9,172 nucleotides of DNA from an uncultured Ruminococcus sp. GTDB lineage: Bacteria; Bacillota; Clostridia; Oscillospirales; Ruminococcaceae. The translations under genes were made by a program, and so were the position numbers. Shown here piece after piece: positions 4,903 through 9,172 of the stretch; the stretch's first letter is position 1; each line of letters begins with the position of its first letter. The stretch is taken from assembly GCA_910577575.1 (NCBI GenBank), contig CAJTOG010000069.1:1-9172 (forward strand). The letters run 5' to 3'. The notes below the pieces were generated by a model, which was not told the DNA's origin, ran no database searches, and saw only the letters and a list, made by a program, of their open reading frames with translations.

Positions 4903-7011
4903 CTACGATTGCTTTGTTATTCTGGTTATTCTTTTTCCTTTTGCACTTTCACTTTTAATCATATATGGGAGGTCAAGTTCGGAAAAAAATATTTTCAGTT
5001 TTTCATCAGAATAGAATCTGTCCTTATTTTTCCATTGCGTATCAATCGGTTTACTGTCATGCATCATTTTATACATTTCGTTGATTTTTCGTTTAAGTTC
5101 AAGGAAACTATCATATGAATCATTTTCATCAGGAGAAATAATATCAATCCCTGTCAGACTGTCAAGATATCCTGAAAACTCTGCTTTTGCTTCCTCAAAT
5201 TCTTCCTCTGATGTTTTCACAGTGATGTCAATTACATCATTGTACTTGTCCTCTATATCAAGATGTGTAAGAAGAATTTTTACGAAATCGGAAGTGCCTT
5301 TTTTTGGCTTTGGATTCATTCTATGGAGAGCGAATATGTAAAAACAAGTATCATAATAGAGCTTATAAATGACAGGATAATTTAAACTTGCGTTCATAAA
5401 ATATATGGGAGTACCGCTTGGAACTAAATAATAGTATTTTGAAACTTCTGAATTTACCAATCCGTTAAGCTGGCACACTGCACTTGCCTGTAAATTTGTA
5501 TTCAAGCTAATTATTTCCATACAATCTTTTATACAGTTGCAGTAACGTCTTTTTACTTTTCCATATGTAACATCAGGAAAATAAACTTTGACCGTTTCAT
5601 TTTCAGCTACCCTTTTCCTGCCCATTAATTGCTTTACCACCGACATGGAAGAAAACGGAACAACAATATGCTTTACAGCACTGTCCTTTACATTTATACC
5701 ATTGTAAATGACTGTTGTTGCAATCAAAACACGGCAGTCAAACCTGCATTCACGTATGAGCTGATTGTAAATTTCTGCATTTTCATCATCATTTTTATTA
5801 TCTGCACTGAGAAAATATACTGAATCATTGCATATGCTCTCCAGCCTTGCTTTCAGTTCCTCACCGTCTCTGATTGACTTTACGAAAACCAGCCATTTTT
5901 CATTTGCAGAAGTCTGAGAAACCTGATAACATATATCTTTCATTTCTTTATATTTGTAAGGCTTGATGTATGAATAATCTGTAGGAAGTGAAAGCACTGA
6001 ATTAAAATTTTCTAGTTTCCATGCTGTTCCTGATAAATTGTCAGAAAAGAAATCTTCTTCTTTTTTCTCAATTATATCTAAAGGTTCTTTGGGAAATCTG
6101 TTCATATACTGAACATAATCGTAAATCTCCTCCATTGTACCTGACATAAATATTTTAGTCGCATTCGGAAAAAAATTTCCTAAAAAAGTCTGTGCGAAAA
6201 AACTTATACCTTTATTATATGGAGAATCATCAAGTATATAGTGTGCTTCATCGAACACCAAATATCTCGCCTGTAAACAAAAATTACGAAAATCCATATC
6301 ATTAAGCATACACTTCAAAGCCGCACACTGATAGGATATTATCATAATATTTTTATATGCTCCGAATATCACCATATTCTCTTTTGAGATACATTGCAAA
6401 GCTTTTGGGTCAATTTCTGAGATAATATCTATAATCTGCTGCTGCATTAATGATTGTCTGTTTTCAAAGATAACAACTTTCTGATTTCCACGCTGTGCCA
6501 GAAGTTCTTTTTTGATAAAAGTATTCTTTCCTCTGCCAGTACCAGCCGATATGAATACCTGTTCTCCTGGTTTCCAGGACTGCCATATTTCCTTTTTAAG
6601 CACGTCATTTACATATCTGTACTTTGATTTACAGCCTTTCGGCAGCCTGAATATATTGCTTTCAGGATTAGGAATACATTGTGGTGAATTATACAAGTTT
6701 TCTTTAAACTTTCTCAATTCAGATAATATTTCTTCATCGTTTTTGCTTTTATCGGTGAGGTCTGGAACAGTAACAACTGGTCTTTCAAACAATTCTTTTT
6801 GTTGTCTGTCATATGCAACTGCACCGTTTGTTACTGCATTGAGAAATTCATCGTAAGTATGATATAATGCAGAATCAAGGCTTTCAAGATTCAACAGATT
6901 TTTTGTGATTTCTTTCAGTTGCTCATCATATACAATAGTGCTATTTTCATCTCGCTTCAATTCATCAAAATGGCTCATTAACAACTCTATTATTGGCATT
7001 ATTCCGCTCAT
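4903..7011 (-). CDS. SF2 DEAH-box helicase-like ATPase of unknown role
   Basis: This is a complete 702-residue minus-strand protein; AAAGGGA (7021-7027 on the complement) lies 9 nt before its ATG. After a ~130-residue helical N-terminus come superfamily 2 motifs in order: FISAGTGRGKNTF (153-165, Walker A), LVFDEAH (251-257, DEAH Walker B), FMSGT (288-292, motif III), WLVFVKS (373-379, motif IV), VLIATTVIYNGINVKD (428-443, motif V) and QLMGRKR (461-467, motif VI with arginine finger). The usual Thr/Ser after the Walker A lysine is Asn163, followed by Thr164. Residues ~480-702 are an unassigned C-terminal region with charged helices. The protein probably hydrolyses ATP while acting on nucleic acid. 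It is a lone gene with its own promoter, convergent with the integrase. Element maintenance, conjugation and phage defence are all possible; nothing here decides between them. Confidence 0.82.
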   Translation of the reverse strand: MSGIMPIIELLMSHFDELKRDENSTIVYDEQLKEITKNLLNLESLDSALYHTYDEFLNAVTNGAVAYDRQQKELFERPVVTVPDLTDKSKNDEEILSELRKFKENLYNSPQCIPNPESNIFRLPKGCKSKYRYVNDVLKKEIWQSWKPGEQVFISAGTGRGKNTFIKKELLAQRGNQKVVIFENRQSLMQQQIIDIISEIDPKALQCISKENMVIFGAYKNIMIISYQCAALKCMLNDMDFRNFCLQARYLVFDEAHYILDDSPYNKGISFFAQTFLGNFFPNATKIFMSGTMEEIYDYVQYMNRFPKEPLDIIEKKEEDFFSDNLSGTAWKLENFNSVLSLPTDYSYIKPYKYKEMKDICYQVSQTSANEKWLVFVKSIRDGEELKARLESICNDSVYFLSADNKNDDENAEIYNQLIRECRFDCRVLIATTVIYNGINVKDSAVKHIVVPFSSMSVVKQLMGRKRVAENETVKVYFPDVTYGKVKRRYCNCIKDCMEIISLNTNLQASAVCQLNGLVNSEVSKYYYLVPSGTPIYFMNASLNYPVIYKLYYDTCFYIFALHRMNPKPKKGTSDFVKILLTHLDIEDKYNDVIDITVKTSEEEFEEAKAEFSGYLDSLTGIDIISPDENDSYDSFLELKRKINEMYKMMHDSKPIDTQWKNKDRFYSDEKLKIFFSELDLPYMIKSESAKGKRITRITKQS

Positions 7012-7052
7012 ACCGATTCTTCCCTTTCCTGGATAAATAATCTTACATCTAC

Positions 7053-7081
7053 ATTATATCACATTACAATGACAAATGCAA
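7053..7081 (-). promoter_or_regulatory. Sigma-A-type promoter of the helicase gene
   Basis: On the minus strand TTGCAT (7081-7076) and TATAAT (7058-7053) are separated by exactly 17 bp. The -10 is a perfect consensus and lies about 40 bp before the helicase start codon. This is the only good promoter between the helicase and the hairpin at 7087-7127. Confidence 0.75.
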
Positions 7082-7083
7082 TA

Positions 7084-7127
7084 CAAAAACATAAAGGAGC
7101 AGGTTTTATTCCTGCTCCTTTATGTTT
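7084..7127 (-). terminator. Strong hairpin terminator, functional on the minus strand, just upstream of the helicase promoter
   Basis: A perfect 17-bp stem joins 7087-7103 and 7111-7127 around a 7-nt loop. Read on the minus strand, the stem runs into TTTTTG, as expected for a terminator. On the plus strand no T-run follows. It would stop minus-strand transcription arriving from the right, and so insulate the helicase promoter. No minus-strand gene that it could serve is visible in the adjacent 500 bp. Confidence 0.7.
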
Positions 7128-7128
7128 C

Positions 7129-7421
7129 AAATTCTTACTCATCTTTTTCATTGATAAGGGGTCAGATTGGGGTCAACTCAGCTCCAAGCATAAAGACAAC
7201 CCACGTAATCAACCATATTACGTGGGTTTATGCACTTTATTTTTTTGATTTTTCTTTATTTCATCGGGTTATGAGTTGTCCAATAATAATTTTATAAAGT
7301 CTGAAAAACGGCTATAAACAGACATTCAGCAATTTTATTATTAAGCGACTTTTTTAATATTTTCATAGATTTCTGTACTGTTGGCACACAAAAAGCACAA
7401 CAAAAAAATAAGCTGTTCTAA
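7129..7421. other. Gene-free interval with a direct repeat and hairpins
   Basis: I see no credible gene here: the open frame that crosses it reads through two hairpins and has no ribosome site. GGGGTCA occurs twice with an 11-bp offset (7158-7164 and 7169-7175). A hairpin lies at 7198-7228. A weaker structure combines AATAATAA (7282-7289) with TTATTATT (7335-7342) and, inside it, GTCTG (7299-7303) with CAGAC (7318-7322). The interval separates the minus-strand helicase unit from the plus-strand orphan operon and could be an element junction, which is inference. Confidence 0.4.
7198..7247 (+). terminator. Hairpin followed by T-rich tract
   Basis: AACCCACGTAAT (7198-7209) pairs perfectly with ATTACGTGGGTT (7217-7228) around a 7-nt loop. 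GCATA (7188-7192) and TATGC (7229-7233) can extend the stem across a bulge. A T-rich stretch starts 10 nt later (7238-7247). It has terminator form on the plus strand, but no plus-strand gene lies upstream, so it may be a remnant of a lost gene or a structured non-coding element. Confidence 0.5.
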
Positions 7422-7450
7422 TTGACTTAAATTCTGATTTATGGTACAAT
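7422..7450 (+). promoter_or_regulatory. Sigma-A-type promoter of the orphan two-gene operon
   Basis: TTGACT (7422-7427) and TACAAT (7445-7450) are separated by exactly 17 bp. Each differs from consensus at one base. The predicted transcription start, near 7457, gives a leader of about 145 nt before the ATG at 7602. Confidence 0.8.
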
Positions 7451-7482
7451 TATATTGTACTCCGGATAAATATAATTGTATC
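7443..7482. promoter_or_regulatory. Probable operator: palindrome on the -10 plus an inverted copy downstream
   Basis: GTACAATTATATTGTAC (7444-7460) is a perfect palindrome with 7-bp arms and a 3-bp centre, and it contains the whole -10 box. TACAATTATA (7445-7454) recurs inverted as TATAATTGTA (7471-7480). A dimeric repressor bound here would block polymerase. No regulator gene with an obvious helix-turn-helix is adjacent, so the protein that binds is unknown. Because -10 boxes are AT-rich, some of the symmetry could be coincidental. Confidence 0.5.
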
Positions 7483-7524
7483 AATGGTATAACCGACCTT
7501 TAATAACAAACCCAGAGTATTTAT

Positions 7525-7574
7525 TTTTAAGACCTTTGAAATGCTGTTTTAATACTGTTTCAGGGGTCTTAAAA
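7525..7574 (+). ncRNA. Leader hairpin in the 5' untranslated region of the orphan operon
   Basis: Bases 7525-7541 (TTTTAAGACCTTTGAAA) pair with 7558-7574 (TTTCAGGGGTCTTAAAA) over 17 bp with two U-G wobbles, leaving a 16-nt loop. No T-run follows, so it is not a normal terminator. It ends about 11 nt before the ribosome site (AAGGGGAAG, 7586-7594). It could affect leader stability or translation; no known riboswitch class was recognised. Confidence 0.45.
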
Positions 7575-7601
7575 TGATATTTCAAAAGGGGAAGAATAAC
7601 A

Positions 7602-8105
7602 ATGCCTGAAAGAAAATACGCTGATTCCTATGAAATGAATATAAATAAATTACAAGATGCAATAATGTTCTGGCTCTGCAATCGTGAAAACGTTGAAACG
7701 TTTGACAAAGAAGATGATGAAAGAATGAACGAACTGGAAGAAAGAATTAATAATATCATGGGACTTGATGAAAAATTCAAATTAAGCTTTACTGAAGATA
7801 TGCAATTTACAATGACTACAGCAGCATACAACGCATTTGAAAACGGCTTGCAAATCGGACTTAATTTATTAAAGAATCTGCTTACAGCCGAACTTCCTGA
7901 AATACATATAGTCAGACATGAACCAAGCAGAACAGAAAGAAGATGTCCGCCCGTTTGTCAGGATATAGACACAAAGCAGATATTTATTGACTATGTAAAT
8001 AAATATTGTATGTTTTTGAGTAAAGAGCAAATGTGCAGTATCCAAGGCAGAATGGAGCAACTAATTACAGACAACTTTAAAAGGCTTGTAAACGACTTGT
8101 TTTAA
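7602..8105 (+). CDS. Hypothetical protein, first gene of the orphan operon
   Basis: This is a complete 167-residue protein; AAGGGGAAG (7586-7594) precedes its ATG. I do not recognise the family with confidence. It is largely helical and charged. Residues ~10-100 contain an acidic, coiled-coil-like stretch (FDKEDDERMNELEERINNI, 34-52) and then an amphipathic helix (ENGLQIGLNLLKNLL, 80-94). That helix faintly resembles small Bacillota proteins with a conserved phage/ICE-type helical repeat. A Cys-bearing linker follows (CPPVC, 115-119), then a second helical part (IFIDYVNKYCMFLSKEQM, 127-144). No signal peptide, membrane span or catalytic motif is seen. It is 17 nt upstream of the next gene and shares its promoter and terminator. 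The clear operator-like promoter suggests regulated accessory cargo. Confidence 0.8.
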   Translation: MPERKYADSYEMNINKLQDAIMFWLCNRENVETFDKEDDERMNELEERINNIMGLDEKFKLSFTEDMQFTMTTAAYNAFENGLQIGLNLLKNLLTAELPEIHIVRHEPSRTERRCPPVCQDIDTKQIFIDYVNKYCMFLSKEQMCSIQGRMEQLITDNFKRLVNDLF

Positions 8106-8122
8106 TAAAGGAGCATAATAAT

Positions 8123-8509
8123 ATGAGTACTGAAAAAATGCTGATAGATATTAAAAACAGTATGTTCGCACGTATGAACGGCACAATATTAAGGACTCTG
8201 AATGTAATCGAGAACAACCGTTGCAGACTGTCAAGTTTTGAATTTGCTTTTAATGCTACTGTATCAAATGAACAGTTACAGGAGCTAGGAATAGATGCAA
8301 TTATCAAAAATACCATTGCACTAACCAGAGCAGTTGCGTATAAACGCAGTCTTGATATAAAAAACAAGTCCGCACTTGAAAACGGTGCGGAACAGTTTCA
8401 GACAGTAATATTTGAAACGATGTCAAGAGACAATCCGAAACTCTACAGAGAACTAAAAAAATTTATAAAAAACAAATCCAAAGAACTGAATTGTAAACCG
8501 TCGGAATAA
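8123..8509 (+). CDS. Hypothetical protein, second gene of the orphan operon
   Basis: This is a complete 128-residue protein with AAAGGAG (8107-8113) at good spacing before the ATG. The family was not recognised. It is predicted from composition to be mostly helical and basic, with a lysine-rich C-terminus (YRELKKFIKNKSKEL, 108-122) that could contact nucleic acid. No helix-turn-helix, cysteine cluster, membrane segment or enzyme motif is apparent. Its stop codon lies in the loop of the operon terminator. The spacing of 17 nt from the upstream gene and the shared terminator indicate co-transcription, and the two products may act together. A small two-gene unit of about this size could be a toxin-antitoxin or anti-defence pair, but nothing in the residues shows this. 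Confidence 0.8.
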   Translation: MSTEKMLIDIKNSMFARMNGTILRTLNVIENNRCRLSSFEFAFNATVSNEQLQELGIDAIIKNTIALTRAVAYKRSLDIKNKSALENGAEQFQTVIFETMSRDNPKLYRELKKFIKNKSKELNCKPSE

Positions 8510-8530
8510 TTTCGGCGGTTCTCTTTTTTT
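8496..8530 (+). terminator. Terminator of the orphan operon
   Basis: AACCGTCGGAA (8496-8506) pairs with TTTCGGCGGTT (8510-8520) with two G-T wobbles. The stop codon TAA (8507-8509) forms the 3-nt loop. CTCTTTTTTT follows. Confidence 0.88.
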
Positions 8531-8677
8531 ATCGCTGAAACCCCTTAAAAATTCTCTGAAATACCGTTATTTATTGGAAAAGCCCATAATAACCCACAAA
8601 ATCCCCATTTGCAAATTTTTATTCCCCTGCTCCATGCTGGTGGGCGTGCATCAGAACGCCGAAACAAAGAAAAAACC
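8531..8677. other. Non-coding stretch holding copy A of a repeated ~45-bp sequence
   Basis: No gene with a ribosome site is seen. Positions 8623-8668 (copy A) carry CCCCTGCTCCATG, then CATCAG (8649-8654) and GAAACAAA (8661-8668). The same blocks recur with nearly the same spacing at 8956-8996 (copy B). GGCGT (8642-8646) and ACGCC (8656-8660) form a short stem in copy A only. ATTTGCAAAT (8608-8617) is a perfect palindrome. Confidence 0.45.
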
Positions 8678-8709
8678 GCCTTGTAATTGATACAGGGCAG
8701 ATTTTTCTT
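8678..8709 (+). terminator. Possible weak terminator or attenuator before the 16-codon reading frame
   Basis: GCCTTGTA (8678-8685) pairs with TACAGGGC (8691-8698), with one wobble and a 5-nt loop, followed by AGATTTTTCTT. It lies 40 nt upstream of the ATG at 8738. The stem is modest, so attenuation is as likely as full termination. Confidence 0.45.
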
Positions 8710-8737
8710 ATTCAGTAAAAGTATAAGGAGATTTAAA

Positions 8738-8788
8738 ATGATTTATTCAATATATATTTTAGCATATCTGAGAAAAATTCTCAAGTAG
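8738..8788 (+). CDS. Possible 16-residue peptide (leader or small membrane-active peptide)
   Basis: An ATG is preceded by AAGGAG (8725-8730) at 7-nt spacing, one of the best ribosome sites in this part of the window. The frame encodes MIYSIYILAYLRKILK and then TAG. The peptide is hydrophobic and aromatic with a basic end, like small membrane-active or toxin peptides. Alternatively it is a leader peptide, because hairpins follow (TGAGAA/TTCTCA at 8769-8783, then 8844-8862). No promoter was identified, and an attenuator-like hairpin lies upstream. Frames this short arise by chance; the ribosome site is the main support. Confidence 0.4.
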   Translation: MIYSIYILAYLRKILK

Positions 8789-9172
8789 TTACAGCAATAA
8801 TTTTTCAACACTTTTTCAACTATTGTCAATTAAATCTACATTGAGTTAGATTTTTTCTAACTATCAACGGTGCTAAATATCGTATTAAGTTATGATATAT
8901 CGTGTATAGTTAGACAATAATCTAATATTTCAGATTTATTTGGTATAACATTCTGTTCCCTGCTTCATTGGTAAGCCGTTCATCAGCAGAAACAAACATC
9001 AACCACAACGGAGCAGGCACTACAATCAAAATTCTAAAAATAGAATTTAAACAGCATTTAAACAGTATTCAAACAATAAATTTACCCTAATTAGGTGAAG
9101 AACGTCCGTTCCTCTGACCTGCTCCAAAGTGATTTTTTATTTTTAATTTCTGAAAATTATGGGATAAAAAGG
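8789..9172. other. Repeat- and hairpin-rich non-coding region, origin-like or structured-RNA-like
   Basis: No supported gene is present. Direct repeats: TTTTTCAAC at 8801 and 8812; ATATCGTATTAAGTTA at 8877 with ATATCGTGTATAGTTA at 8897 (20-bp offset); and three tandem 11-mers at 9045-9077. Inverted repeats: AGTTAGA/TCTAACT (8844-8862), TTAGA/TCTAA (8910-8925), AAATTCTA/TAGAATTT (9029-9048), the palindrome CCTAATTAGG (9086-9095), GAACG/CGTTC (9100-9111) and GGAGCAGG/CCTGCTCC (9010-9017 with 9118-9125). AT-rich DNA carrying iteron-like repeats next to dyads resembles replication or transfer origins. A long regulatory RNA is the other reading. Confidence 0.45.
9045..9077 (+). repeat. Three tandem 11-bp repeats
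   Basis: ATTTAAACAGC, ATTTAAACAGT and ATTCAAACAAT follow one another without gaps. The first two share 10 of 11 bases and the third shares 9 with the second. The 11-bp period is close to one helical turn, as in iteron-type protein binding sites. Confidence 0.7.

Noticed and set aside
4846..5118. Plus-strand frame antisense to the helicase end
   Set aside because: It is complementary to the helicase coding frame with no ribosome site; most likely a shadow.
7076..7297. Plus-strand open frame of 73 codons
   Set aside because: It runs through two long hairpins, has no ribosome site, and its protein is low in complexity and unlike a real product.
8634..8690. Short frame MLVGVHQNAETKKKPPCN
   Set aside because: It has no ribosome site, and the homologous copy at 8956-8996 does not keep the frame.
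8922..8999. 25-codon minus-strand frame starting MFVSADERL
   Set aside because: No ribosome site. Copy A reads similarly on the minus strand but contains a stop, so the likeness comes from the DNA repeat.

Overview
The window looks like part of a mobile element, or two abutting elements, in a low-GC Bacillota genome. It is probably a gut-associated clostridium of the Ruminococcus/Oscillospiraceae/Lachnospiraceae type. The evidence is AT-rich coding sequence, strong AGGAGG-type ribosome sites, hairpin-plus-T terminators, and a cargo-resolvase-integrase order that is common at integrative element ends in these bacteria. No rRNA, tRNA, CRISPR array or insertion sequence is visible.

Left part (1-2582), cargo. 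A DUF960-like protein (124-408) is followed by a strong hairpin terminator (415-448). Then come two tightly coupled genes: a GS-like amidoligase carrying three exact 32-residue Cys4 repeats at its N-terminus (467-1555), and a class II glutamine amidotransferase with an acidic C-terminal extension (1557-2528). The pair suggests ammonia released from glutamine being used to amidate or ligate a carboxylate on an unknown target.

Middle part (2541-4763), recombination module. A terminator at 2541-2582 overlaps the first of three dyads that together look like a tripartite res site (2544-2655). A small serine resolvase (2669-3271) starts just downstream. It is followed by a tyrosine integrase (3318-4724) whose last ~70 residues look like a fused HicB-like domain. 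A terminator closes the unit. The 140 bp beyond it hold a hairpin and repeated TTTACA motifs, a candidate attachment or integrase-binding region.

Right part (4903-9172). A convergent minus-strand SF2 helicase (7011-4903) has a DEAH box, an atypical Walker A, and its own promoter. A gene-poor interval with hairpins (7082-7601) leads into a two-gene orphan operon (7602-8509). That operon is driven by a clear sigma-A-type promoter whose -10 lies inside a palindrome, and a 17-bp hairpin sits in its leader. The final 660 bp hold a possible 16-aa peptide gene, two diverged copies of a ~45-bp sequence, mutually exclusive CCTGCTCC/GGAGCAGG pairings, and several sets of short direct repeats. This resembles a cis-acting control or origin-like region rather than coding DNA.

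Functional calls come from reading motifs only. No alignment, structure prediction or folding calculation was run.
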